Below are positions 33,372 through 41,989 of a stretch of DNA of 64,000 nucleotides, piece after piece. Below the pieces are notes generated by a model. It was not told the DNA's origin and ran no database searches. It worked only from the letters and a program-made list of their open reading frames with translations. The DNA lies in assembly GCA_016214125.1 (NCBI GenBank), contig JACRPC010000042.1, forward strand, positions 87,733 through 151,732, in the 5' to 3' direction. A program made the position numbers and the translations under genes. How positions within the stretch are numbered: the first letter of the stretch is position 1; each line of letters opens with the position of its first letter. This DNA is from Rhodospirillales bacterium. GTDB taxonomy: Bacteria; Pseudomonadota; Alphaproteobacteria; Rhodospirillales; WMHbin7.

Positions 33372-34493
33372 GTGACAGGTAACGCTCACGCCAACCGACG
33401 GGTCCTCCGCCTGCTTCGCTGGGTGGAGAAGGCGGTGCGCCGACTGCCACTCACGGCGCGCCAACGCGAAGCCATTTTGACCAACGTCTATGAAATGCGC
33501 TCTCTTTACGAAGAGGGCGGCATGTGGTTTGGCTTTGTTTCCTGTCTCTCTCCGGGACATTTCGCCAAGGATGCGCCCTTGAGCAGGTCCGCCCGTGAGG
33601 CGCTGTTCAAGGCATCCGTGCGCATGGTCGAGATCGAACCCCATTCCTACTGCAATCGGGTATGCCCGTTCTGCCCGAACGCCATGTTCGACCGGCACAG
33701 CGAGAAATTGGCGCTTGATTTGAGGCAGCTTGAACCCATCCTGTCGTCTCTCGCCGGTATCGGTTATCGCCAGGGCGTACGCTTCGCGCTTTACAGCGAA
33801 CCTCTGTCCGATCCGCAGATTGTCGAGAAGGTCGCGCTAACGCGCAAATGGTTGCCCAGCGCCACGATCGACATCGTGAGCAACGGCGACTATCTGACGG
33901 CCAGCTTGCTTGAAGCGCTGACGGTGGCCGGCCTCAATTTCCTGCGGTTGAGCATCTACACCTCCGACTATACGTGGTCACACACCAAGGCGGAGGCGCA
34001 GGTTGAAAAGATCAGTCGCAAGATCGGCATCGCACCGGTTTTGCGCACACGGACAGACGATCTACTGGCCTGGGACCTTCCCCATCCCCGCCTTCGCATC
34101 GATGCCCATGCGAAGAATCTCGGCCAAACCGGATTTGATCGCGGCGCGACGCTTGAGGGGCTGATCGACCCATCCTTTACCCGGATGGATCCTTGCCCAT
34201 TCGTCTTTGATCACGTCACCATCTACCATGATGGCGTCGTGATGCCTTGCTGCAATCTGCGGTCAGATGTGCCTGCGCATGATAGTTTCGCCGTCGGCCG
34301 GCTGGGTGGCGACGACGATGTGATCGATCTTTATGCCTCGCCCGCCTTCGCGGGGTGGCGCGAATCCCTGGCGCGCGTCGGCGACAAGACAGCTCCTTGC
34401 GCCACATGCAAGCAAAACGTCTTGAAGACGGGACTTACCCGGTTTTTCCTTGCCCGGCGCGTCAATTCACGGGTGCGGGGCCTGGGCAAGTGA
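33372..34493 (+). CDS. Radical SAM protein with SPASM/twitch-like C-terminus
   Basis: About 373 residues from GTG 33372; a TTG at 33330 overlapping the previous stop (TTGA) is an alternative start. The cluster motif is YCNRVCPFCP with C94, C98 and C101. Late cysteines (DPCPFV, MPCCNL, PCATCKQN) resemble a SPASM/twitch auxiliary cluster domain. There is an N-terminal extension of about 85 residues rich in Arg. Target unknown; being at the end of the second nucleotide-sugar module suggests a sugar or glycan. Confidence 0.82.
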   Translation: MTGNAHANRRVLRLLRWVEKAVRRLPLTARQREAILTNVYEMRSLYEEGGMWFGFVSCLSPGHFAKDAPLSRSAREALFKASVRMVEIEPHSYCNRVCPFCPNAMFDRHSEKLALDLRQLEPILSSLAGIGYRQGVRFALYSEPLSDPQIVEKVALTRKWLPSATIDIVSNGDYLTASLLEALTVAGLNFLRLSIYTSDYTWSHTKAEAQVEKISRKIGIAPVLRTRTDDLLAWDLPHPRLRIDAHAKNLGQTGFDRGATLEGLIDPSFTRMDPCPFVFDHVTIYHDGVVMPCCNLRSDVPAHDSFAVGRLGGDDDVIDLYASPAFAGWRESLARVGDKTAPCATCKQNVLKTGLTRFFLARRVNSRVRGLGK

Positions 34494-34554
34494 GGCCATC
34501 CTCGACCGCGTTCAAGAGTCCGGCGCCACGGGTCCGCGGCATCCTTGGCTAGCT

Positions 34555-36096
34555 GTGTATTATCTCGTCAACATCGCCTCGACCCTGCTCATTCTCGCTT
34601 CGGCCTTCGTCCTCTACAGACAGGGTCTGGCCCAGAAAATGCGCGATGGCGCGACGCTTTTTTTCCACCGCCATGGTCGGCTGTGTCGCGGGGCTGTTTT
34701 GGTGGCAAGCGGCCTTTTCGTAGCCTTGGCGGTCTTGGCCACCCCCCTCTCTGCGGGGGGCGATACAAGCGGATATCTCCGTGGGGCTGTCGGCCTGGCC
34801 CGGGGACAAGGCTTCGACAGCGTACCGTCGTCCCGCGGTCCAGGCATGGCGATTCTTCTTGGTTCGATCTTTTACGCCTTTGGAGCCAACTCGGCAGGCG
34901 CCGTGCAGACGCTCCTTGCGGCGATGGCCGGGGCGTCGGCTTGGATGGTCTATCCGGTTTCGCGCCGGCTGGGCCTTCCGCTAGGCCTGTCGCTGGCGGG
35001 CGTAGCGCTGACCGCGGGCTCGCTATCCTATATCGCCCGGGCAAGCATCATCATGACGGAAGTGCCGACGGCCTTCTTTTGCATGATGGCCCTGTATGCG
35101 CTCCTTTCCTTCATCAAGGACCGCAGGCCAGGAAGCCTTCTTGCTTTGGGCGCCGCTCTTCTCTGGGTCATCCTGATCCGCCCAGAGAACACGGCCCTCG
35201 CCCTGTTCTGCCTGGCGTTGGTTTTCGTGAGGATTTGGAGCGGCGGCGGCAGGGGCGGCCTGCGACATTCCACAATTGCGTTAGCATCAACCCTTCTTAT
35301 GGTGGTTCTCCCCCTGCTCTTTCTCGCCCAGCAGCGCGAGAGGCAGTTTGGAGCTTTCGACATCAGCAACTCCTCGGGCATCGTCTTCTTTAGCGGCATC
35401 ATCATCTATGGTGTCACGCACGGCCACGACTTCACCGGCAGAGGCAATTTGCCACTCGACACCATCATCGAGACCCTTTCCCATATCGAGGGCATGCCAA
35501 GCGATCCGAAGGAACTCCTTACGCTTGGCACGAAGGAGTTGACCTACGGCTACCAAGCCGCTTCCCGCCTAGGATATAACGAGACGGACGCGCTGTTTGG
35601 CCAAGCCGCCTTTGAGGCCGTGAGGCTTCAGCCCTGGGACATGGCGTCGATGCTGCTGCATAAAGTCTACATCTACATCTTTCATGATGTGACCGTGCGT
35701 TATGCGCCGGGCGTTGCGCCCAAGCGGCCCTCCTTCCCGGGAGACGAGGCTGGCTATCTTGCCGCACCGGCGCCCCCTCTGGTCGCCGCCATTCCGGTGA
35801 TGAAGGTCCTGCTTGCCGTCTTCCAGAAGGCTGCGGCCTATGCGGGACTGTTCTGGAATCACATAGCCTTGTTGGGCTTGCTGGGTAGTGCCTGGAAAGC
35901 TAGGCGCTCTCTCCCCCACCTTGCCTTGGTGGGGTTCGTCGCGCTGAAAGTGCTGGTCCCCATTATGTTTGGCTTAGGCGACCAAAGGTTTTATCTTCCT
36001 GGCTACCCCTTCTTGGTGATCGCTCTGCTGTGGGGATTTGTGATGCTGGATCATTTCGGCGAGCGCTTGGTGGCGCGCCCATCCACACATGCGTGA
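34555..36096 (+). CDS. Polytopic membrane protein, GT-C-like (ArnT/PMT-like) glycosyltransferase
   Basis: About 513 residues from GTG 34555. TM1 covers about residues 3-20 and TM2 about 46-65, followed by the external loop GGDTSGY with D70, the position of the catalytic acidic residue in PMT/ArnT-like GT-C enzymes. Later hydrophobic segments number about nine, with RPENTAL between two of them. Such enzymes use polyprenyl-phosphate sugars on the periplasmic face; the DPM1-like GT2 at 57302 could supply the donor. The start is uncertain because the frame is open upstream to 34450. Confidence 0.7.
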   Translation: MYYLVNIASTLLILASAFVLYRQGLAQKMRDGATLFFHRHGRLCRGAVLVASGLFVALAVLATPLSAGGDTSGYLRGAVGLARGQGFDSVPSSRGPGMAILLGSIFYAFGANSAGAVQTLLAAMAGASAWMVYPVSRRLGLPLGLSLAGVALTAGSLSYIARASIIMTEVPTAFFCMMALYALLSFIKDRRPGSLLALGAALLWVILIRPENTALALFCLALVFVRIWSGGGRGGLRHSTIALASTLLMVVLPLLFLAQQRERQFGAFDISNSSGIVFFSGIIIYGVTHGHDFTGRGNLPLDTIIETLSHIEGMPSDPKELLTLGTKELTYGYQAASRLGYNETDALFGQAAFEAVRLQPWDMASMLLHKVYIYIFHDVTVRYAPGVAPKRPSFPGDEAGYLAAPAPPLVAAIPVMKVLLAVFQKAAAYAGLFWNHIALLGLLGSAWKARRSLPHLALVGFVALKVLVPIMFGLGDQRFYLPGYPFLVIALLWGFVMLDHFGERLVARPSTHA

Positions 36097-36180
36097 TCGA
36101 CACGGAAGCAAGAACAACGGCTGCGCCGTGACGTCGACGGTGCCTTCGATCATTCATATCCGCCTTCTCCCCGAAAGCCC

Positions 36181-38202
36181 ATGATCAAGCTGCACGTGAC
36201 CCAAGGCGACGGCATTGGCTGGGCCATTGATGAGGATGCGCGGCTGATGCGCCAGGCCCTGGAGGGTTTGGTGCGCTTCGTGCCCGGAGAAGAGGCGGAT
36301 ACGATTCTTTCCACTTGGTTCGTGCGCCTCACCGGCGGGCCGGGCCAGAAGCCCATGCCCGGCGATCTGCTTTCCGGCAGGCGCATTCTGTGCTGGTCGC
36401 CGAACCGCCCCTTTCACGACGCCTCCCTGCCCGGTTTTGGCGAAGCGGGAAAACTCGTCGGGCGCTGGCTGGTCGGATCGCGGCAGGCCAAGGCCGAGAT
36501 GAGCCAGCTGGGCCTGCCCGCCTCACGAATTCCCTATCTCGTCGATACCTCGATTTTCCATCCTTTGCCGGCCCAGGACCCCAAGCTGATCCAGCTTCGC
36601 GAAACCTGGGGTATTCCGGCGGACCGTTATCTGATCGGAAATTTCTTCCGGGACACAGAGGGCGGCGGAACGTCCCGGCCCAAGCTTCAAAAGGGACCCG
36701 ACGTGTTTCTGGAGATCGTCCGCCAGTTGGGAAAGCGCGGCGCCCCGATTCACATTCTCTTGGCCGGACCAAGGCGCGGCTGGCTCTATGACCGTCTGGC
36801 CGAGCTAAAGGCGTCTGTTACCTTTGTCGGGCAGCAGCCCAGGGCGGGAGTGGACGACCTCGCCCTCAACACACTGCCCCGCGCCGAACTGAACCAGCTC
36901 TACAATTTGCTCGATCTCTGCCTGATCCCAAGCCGCTGGGAAGGCGGACCACACGCCATTCTCGAGGCGACCGCAGCCGGGAAGCGCGTGCTGAGCACGC
37001 GCGTTGGGATTGCCGAAGACGTTCTTGAGCCGGCAAGCCTGTTCGATCATCCCGACGAGGCGGCGGCCATCATCGAGCGCGATATTTCCGACGGCATCCT
37101 CGTCCCAACACTTGCGCCACAGCGGGATCGGCTGCACACCAGCCATGTGCCTGCGGCGGCGCGCGCCTTGTGGGAGGAGGTGCTGGGGGAACTGCCGGTC
37201 ATCCCCGCCCATCCCATTCTTGAACGGCCCTCGACATCATCGCGGCCCCTTGTCACGAGACTGCGAAGTGCCGTCCGGCGAAGATTGAAACCGACTTTGC
37301 CCTCGATCAGCTTGTGGCATGAATTCGTCAAGCCGCCCTATGGCGGCGGCAATCAATTTATGATGGCCTTAAGGGGTGAGCTCGCCCGGCGTGGCGTCAG
37401 AGTGATGGTGAACGCGCCCAGGGCCGATGTGCATATCGTCAACTCCGTGCATTTCGACGTGGCCGCGTTTCGGCGGCTCTGCGCCCGGCGTGGTAAGGCA
37501 AAGGTCATTCATCGTATCGATGGACCGATTCAGCTATACCGAGGCACAAGCCAGGAGCTTGACGAGCTGTGTTTCGAACTGAATGCGGAATTCGCCTACG
37601 CGACCGTCATTCAGTCGAGCTGGACCTTTGCGCGGATCGTTGAATTGGACTACCAGCCCGTCAGGCCGGTGATCGTCCGCAACACGGTCGATCCCGCCAT
37701 CTTCCACGCCAGAGATCGCCAGCCGCTCGGAGCGGCCAAGGTCCGTCTGATTTCGACCAGTTGGTCGGGCAATCCCCGCAAGGGCGGCGACGTTTACAAA
37801 TGGCTGGACGAGAACCTGGATTGGAGCCGCTTCGACTACACCTTCCTGGGCAACCTTTCCGAACACCTGACGCACATACATCGATTGCCGCCAGCACCCT
37901 CCGAGACCGTGGCCCGACTGCTGCGCTCGCATGACATCTACATCACTGCTAGCCGCAACGATCCCTGCTCGAACGCCCTGATCGAGGCCTTGGCCTGCGG
38001 CCTTCCCGCCCTGTATCTGAACAGCGGCGGCCATCCCGAGATCGTTGGCTTGGGCGGGCTTGGTTTTGAGGAGCCGGGGGAAATCCCAGCCCTTCTTGAC
38101 AAAATCGTCGCGCACCATGAGAGCTTTCAGAACCTTATTGTGACACCAAGGCTGTCCGATGTCGCCGACATCTATCTTCAATTGGCGATCGAGGCCGCTT
38201 GA
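36181..38202 (+). CDS. Tandem GT4 glycosyltransferase (two GT-B domains in one chain)
   Basis: A 673-residue protein, about twice the usual GT4 size. The first domain (about 1-330) carries LVDTSIFHP and a donor-site EX7E-like PSRWEGGPHAILEATAAG. The second (about 350-673) opens SLWHEFVKPPYGGGNQFM and ends with TASRNDPCSNALIEALACGLPALYLNSGGHPEIV. Fused glycosyltransferases usually add two successive residues. The first domain shares a GNFFRDTEGGG/KGPDVFLEI region with the single-domain transferase at 50679. There is an 84-base gap upstream without an obvious signal; the stop overlaps the next start by TTGA. Confidence 0.85.
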   Translation: MIKLHVTQGDGIGWAIDEDARLMRQALEGLVRFVPGEEADTILSTWFVRLTGGPGQKPMPGDLLSGRRILCWSPNRPFHDASLPGFGEAGKLVGRWLVGSRQAKAEMSQLGLPASRIPYLVDTSIFHPLPAQDPKLIQLRETWGIPADRYLIGNFFRDTEGGGTSRPKLQKGPDVFLEIVRQLGKRGAPIHILLAGPRRGWLYDRLAELKASVTFVGQQPRAGVDDLALNTLPRAELNQLYNLLDLCLIPSRWEGGPHAILEATAAGKRVLSTRVGIAEDVLEPASLFDHPDEAAAIIERDISDGILVPTLAPQRDRLHTSHVPAAARALWEEVLGELPVIPAHPILERPSTSSRPLVTRLRSAVRRRLKPTLPSISLWHEFVKPPYGGGNQFMMALRGELARRGVRVMVNAPRADVHIVNSVHFDVAAFRRLCARRGKAKVIHRIDGPIQLYRGTSQELDELCFELNAEFAYATVIQSSWTFARIVELDYQPVRPVIVRNTVDPAIFHARDRQPLGAAKVRLISTSWSGNPRKGGDVYKWLDENLDWSRFDYTFLGNLSEHLTHIHRLPPAPSETVARLLRSHDIYITASRNDPCSNALIEALACGLPALYLNSGGHPEIVGLGGLGFEEPGEIPALLDKIVAHHESFQNLIVTPRLSDVADIYLQLAIEAA

Positions 38203-39365
38203 GCCTTCCCTCGCCCAAGCGCGCCCTTCTGTCCACAACGCATCTGGTTCTGGTTCTGGATGCGGGCATGTCGCTGATGGTCTGGGATCAGCATGGGATT
38301 CTTGAGCGCGAGATTTTGCTCTACCGCCGCCTTCGCCCTTTTCTTGGCGATCTGACCATCGTCAGCCGGGGCGGTTCCGAGGAGGCCGCTTTTGCCTCGC
38401 ATCTCCCGGATTGCCAACTGGTCTTCAATCGCTTTGGCATGTCGCGGCGCTGGTATCACTGGTGGATCAGCCTCGCCTTAGGGGGCCAGCTTCGGCTGAG
38501 CCACGCCCCGATCATCGTCAAAACCAACCAGATGCCGGGCGCCGGGTTGCCCCGCCGGCTGGCCCGTTTTGCGCGGGGCCGTTTCCTCGTGCGCACCGGC
38601 TATCTCCACCATGATTTCGCCGTCCGCCTGCATGGCGAGCATTCGCAGCAAGCGAGAGAGGCGCAGGAGCTTGAACGATCGATCTACGCCGCCGCCGACA
38701 TGGCGCAGGTCACCAGCCTTGACGCGCAGCAGCTCCTGATTGCGGCCTATGGCCTGTCTGAGAGTCGGGTCCGCGTGATCCCCAACTTTGTCGATACCTC
38801 GACGTTCCGGCCTGCCTTGCAGACGCGGCCGCCCGGGCGGCGGGTGGCCTTGGTCGGCAGGCTGATGCCGCAGAAGAATTTTCTTGCCGCCATCTCAGCT
38901 TTGGAGGGTCTGGATGCCGAAATCATGGTCGTTGGCGAGGGGCCCGAGGAAGACGAAATGCGCAGGCTTGCGCAACGCTGCAACGTCCGGGTCTCCTTTC
39001 TGGGCCGGCGTCCGCACCAAGAGCTGCCGGAGTTGCTGGCCGGCTGCGACCTCTTCCTGCAACCCTCACATTTCGAGGGTCATCCGAAGACCCTGATCGA
39101 GGCCATGGCTTGCGGAATGCCCGTTATTGCCGGCGATTCGCCGGGCATCCGCAATGTCGTCGAGCACGGGGTGACCGGGCTTCTTTGCCGCCATGACGCC
39201 TCCTCCATTCGCGCCTCACTGCTTCAAGTATTCGAAAATCGCCCGCTTGGCGAACGGCTGGGCCGGCAGGCGAGAGATTGGGCAGAGGCCAATGTCTCGC
39301 TGGACCGCGTCGTCGATATGGAGCTTGACCTGCTAAGCCACTTGGCCGGCCAATGTGCGGCCTAG
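38199..39365 (+). CDS. Glycosyltransferase family 4
   Basis: A 388-residue GT4 protein starting at TTG 38199, coupled to the preceding gene (TTGA). VIPNFVDTSTFRP is the interdomain region, RRVALVGRLMPQKNFLAAI starts the donor domain, and PSHFEGHPKTLIEAMACGMPVI contains the EX7E catalytic motif. Retaining sugar transfer on the cytosolic face is expected. It overlaps the asnB-like gene by 13 bases. Confidence 0.9.
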   Translation: MSLPSPKRALLSTTHLVLVLDAGMSLMVWDQHGILEREILLYRRLRPFLGDLTIVSRGGSEEAAFASHLPDCQLVFNRFGMSRRWYHWWISLALGGQLRLSHAPIIVKTNQMPGAGLPRRLARFARGRFLVRTGYLHHDFAVRLHGEHSQQAREAQELERSIYAAADMAQVTSLDAQQLLIAAYGLSESRVRVIPNFVDTSTFRPALQTRPPGRRVALVGRLMPQKNFLAAISALEGLDAEIMVVGEGPEEDEMRRLAQRCNVRVSFLGRRPHQELPELLAGCDLFLQPSHFEGHPKTLIEAMACGMPVIAGDSPGIRNVVEHGVTGLLCRHDASSIRASLLQVFENRPLGERLGRQARDWAEANVSLDRVVDMELDLLSHLAGQCAA

Positions 39366-41218
39366 CGGCCATATTGGGCGCGCCTGCGCCAGAAGGCACC
39401 ATCCGGCGCATGATTGCGGCGCTTGCGCATCGCGGACCCGACGCCCAGGGCGCCGTCGCCCTGGAGGGAGCCGAACTTGGCCATGCCCGGCTGGCCGTGC
39501 TGGATATTGCGGGCGGCTGTCAGCCGATGACCACGGCGTCAAAAGACGCCTGGATCGTCTTCAACGGGGAAATCTTTAACCATGGCGAACTCAGAGCCGA
39601 ACTTCAGAAACTGGGCTGCCGCTTCCAAAGCCACTCCGATACGGAAGTGCTGCTCAACGCCTGGAAGTGCTGGGGAGACAAGGCCCTGTCCCGCCTCAAC
39701 GGGCAGTTCGCCTTTCTGATTTGGGACCCGGAGACGCGCCAGGCCTTCGCCGCCCGCGACCGCTTTGGCGAGAAGCCTTTCTATTTCGCCTCGGATTCCG
39801 GTGGGCGGCTGGTCGTCGCGTCCGAGATCAAGGGTATTCTCGCCTCGGGGCTGATTACGCCCGAGTTGGACAGGCAGGCCGTCGAGTGCATGCTGGGGTG
39901 TCTTTACGTTCCACCCGCCCGCACAATCTATTCGAATGTTGAGACTCTGGCACCCGGCGAGGCCTTGCGATGGAAGAAAGGAAGGCTCGACCGGTGGTCA
40001 TGGTGGACGCGTCCATCTCCGGGCCGGCATCCGGTAAACGCCCGAGAGGCGGCAGTAGAGTTGCGCGCCCTGCTTGGAAAGGCCGTGGAGCGGCAGTTGC
40101 TGGCCGATGTTCCCGTGGGCGCCTTCTTGTCCGGCGGCATGGACTCCTCCAGCCTTGTCGCCCTCGCCTCCGGTCATCACTTAGGCCCGCTGTTGACCTT
40201 CAGCGCGGGCTTCGGCGAGCTGATCGATGAACTTCCTTATGCCCGTGCCGTCGCTTCCCTGTATCGCACCGATCATCATGAACGGCAAATGGACTTGCCG
40301 GTCGCGGACCTTCTTTGGCAAATGGCGGACGTGTTCGACGAACCCTTCGCCGACTCCTCGAACCTGCCGACCTTCGTCCTGGCCGGATTCGCCCGCCAGT
40401 TCGTCAAGGTGGCGCTTTCCGGAGATGGTGCCGATGAACTTTTCGGTGGTTACGCCTGGTATGCGCCGCTCTTGCAGGAGGCCTCGGCGCCGGCGACACG
40501 TCATCAACGCGCCCTGCTTTGGGGGGCTTGGCGGGTCACGGCGGCCCTGGCCCGCCTGGGCTTTCCGCTGAGGCAAAGAAGCCAGACCCTCTACGAGGCC
40601 TTTCGCGATCAGGGTCTGCAACTTAGCCAGCCCGACCCATGGCTGCGCCACCTGCGACGCACCACCGCCTTGGGCATCGACCGCTCGTTGCTTTGGGGGG
40701 GGCCGCCGCCAGACGCCATGGACGCCGTGAACACGCTTCGGTCTCGCTCAAGCTTGACGGTGGTCGAGCAGGCCATCGATTTCGATCTGCGCGTCTATCT
40801 GCCGGGGGATATTCTGGCCAAGGTCGATCGGGCGTCCATGGCGCATGGATTGGAGACGCGTGCCCCTTTCCTCGACGCCGATTTGGCCGATTGGGCGCTG
40901 GGTTTGCCGACGAGCATACGGTTCGGACTGGGCAAGCCGCTGCTGCGCGCCGCCATGGAGGATCTGTGGCCAGAGTCTATTCGCCATCGCAAGAAACAGG
41001 GTTTCGGGGCACCAATCGATCAGTGGTTGCGCCGTCCTGACGTACAAGCCCTGTGCGGCCGCGTCTTGCGCAAGGACGGTCCCCTGGCTGCGCTGCTGCC
41101 GGGTTTGCCGGAACAGGGTTTCAAATTGACCGGACAGGCCTTGTGGTCGGTTCTTTGTCTTGGCGTTTGGCTGGAGAAACGGCCAGGCTTGGGGCTGAAG
41201 CTGGATATTTCGCCATGA
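39353..41218 (+). CDS. asnB: Asparagine synthetase B-like amidotransferase (copy 2)
   Basis: A 621-residue AsnB-family protein: MCGLAAILG with Cys2 nucleophile, LAHRGPDAQG, NGEIFNH, SDTEVLL, and the synthetase PP-loop LSGGMDSSS, followed by SGDGADELFGGY. The two domains are complete. It differs substantially from the copy at 23273, so this is not a recent duplication. Embedded among glycosyltransferases, it probably amidates a sugar carboxylate; real asparagine synthesis cannot be excluded from sequence. It overlaps the following methyltransferase. Confidence 0.92.
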   Translation: MCGLAAILGAPAPEGTIRRMIAALAHRGPDAQGAVALEGAELGHARLAVLDIAGGCQPMTTASKDAWIVFNGEIFNHGELRAELQKLGCRFQSHSDTEVLLNAWKCWGDKALSRLNGQFAFLIWDPETRQAFAARDRFGEKPFYFASDSGGRLVVASEIKGILASGLITPELDRQAVECMLGCLYVPPARTIYSNVETLAPGEALRWKKGRLDRWSWWTRPSPGRHPVNAREAAVELRALLGKAVERQLLADVPVGAFLSGGMDSSSLVALASGHHLGPLLTFSAGFGELIDELPYARAVASLYRTDHHERQMDLPVADLLWQMADVFDEPFADSSNLPTFVLAGFARQFVKVALSGDGADELFGGYAWYAPLLQEASAPATRHQRALLWGAWRVTAALARLGFPLRQRSQTLYEAFRDQGLQLSQPDPWLRHLRRTTALGIDRSLLWGGPPPDAMDAVNTLRSRSSLTVVEQAIDFDLRVYLPGDILAKVDRASMAHGLETRAPFLDADLADWALGLPTSIRFGLGKPLLRAAMEDLWPESIRHRKKQGFGAPIDQWLRRPDVQALCGRVLRKDGPLAALLPGLPEQGFKLTGQALWSVLCLGVWLEKRPGLGLKLDISP

Positions 41219-41955
41219 ACCGCCTCTTCAGATGGCTGGGCCGCCTCCTGCCAGGCACGATGGTCGAGATGATCGCCAAGCGCCTTGTGCTGGGGAAAGC
41301 TGCGCGTCTCGATCCGGCGCAGGCGCTACGTCTGCTCTATGGGCTGATCGCCACCTTCGAGCATCATGCCGGGCTTCAGGCTGTGGCCTATGGCCAAGGC
41401 GTTCACCCCAAACACCGGCATACGAAATATCACGATTTTTTCATCGCTCGCGTCAGGACCGGCGAAACGGTGGTCGATATTGGCTGCGGCAATGGGGCGC
41501 TATCCTACGACATCGCCGCAAGATCAGGGGCAAGCGTCATCGGGGTCGACATCGAATCGGCGAACATCGCCGCGGCGCGAGCCCGGTTCCCACATTCGAA
41601 CGCGGAGTATCGCCTTGGCGACGCCCGTCAAGCCGTTGATATCGGCAGCGCCGACGTGATCATTCTTTCGAACGTTCTTGAGCATCTTAGCGGACGCGAC
41701 GCCTTGTTGAGAGATTTGACCCGGCGCTTGTCGCCGGCGCGCTTCCTGATCCGCGTTCCCCTGTTCGAGCGGGATTGGACGGTGCCTTTGCGAAAGGAGC
41801 TTGGCCTCGAATGGCGGTGCGACCCTACGCATGAAATCGAGTATACCTTGGAGACGTTTGCCGAGGAAATGTGGCAGGCGGAGTTGACCGTCGTCCATCA
41901 GGAAGTGCGCTGGGGCGAGATCTGGGCGGAGGCGGTTCCCTCCCGACCGGCATGA
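41215..41955 (+). CDS. Class I SAM methyltransferase
   Basis: A 246-residue methyltransferase read from ATG 41215 (ATGA overlap). The SAM motif VVDIGCGNGALSYDIA is near residue 85, VIGVDIE is motif II, and ILSNVLEHLSGRD follows near 155. An N-terminal segment of about 80 residues precedes the core. Target unknown. Downstream, a short T8 tract at 41964-41971 follows an imperfect CCGA/TCGG inverted repeat; it is too weak to call a terminator. Confidence 0.85.
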   Translation: MNRLFRWLGRLLPGTMVEMIAKRLVLGKAARLDPAQALRLLYGLIATFEHHAGLQAVAYGQGVHPKHRHTKYHDFFIARVRTGETVVDIGCGNGALSYDIAARSGASVIGVDIESANIAAARARFPHSNAEYRLGDARQAVDIGSADVIILSNVLEHLSGRDALLRDLTRRLSPARFLIRVPLFERDWTVPLRKELGLEWRCDPTHEIEYTLETFAEEMWQAELTVVHQEVRWGEIWAEAVPSRPA

Positions 41956-41989
41956 CGTTCGGCTTTTTTTTCATTCTTTGGAGTTGACG

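Noticed and set aside
41956..41989. Intrinsic terminator at the T8 tract
   Set aside because: The only stem before it is a four-base CCGA/TCGG with a long loop, too weak for a confident call, and the next gene looks co-transcribed.
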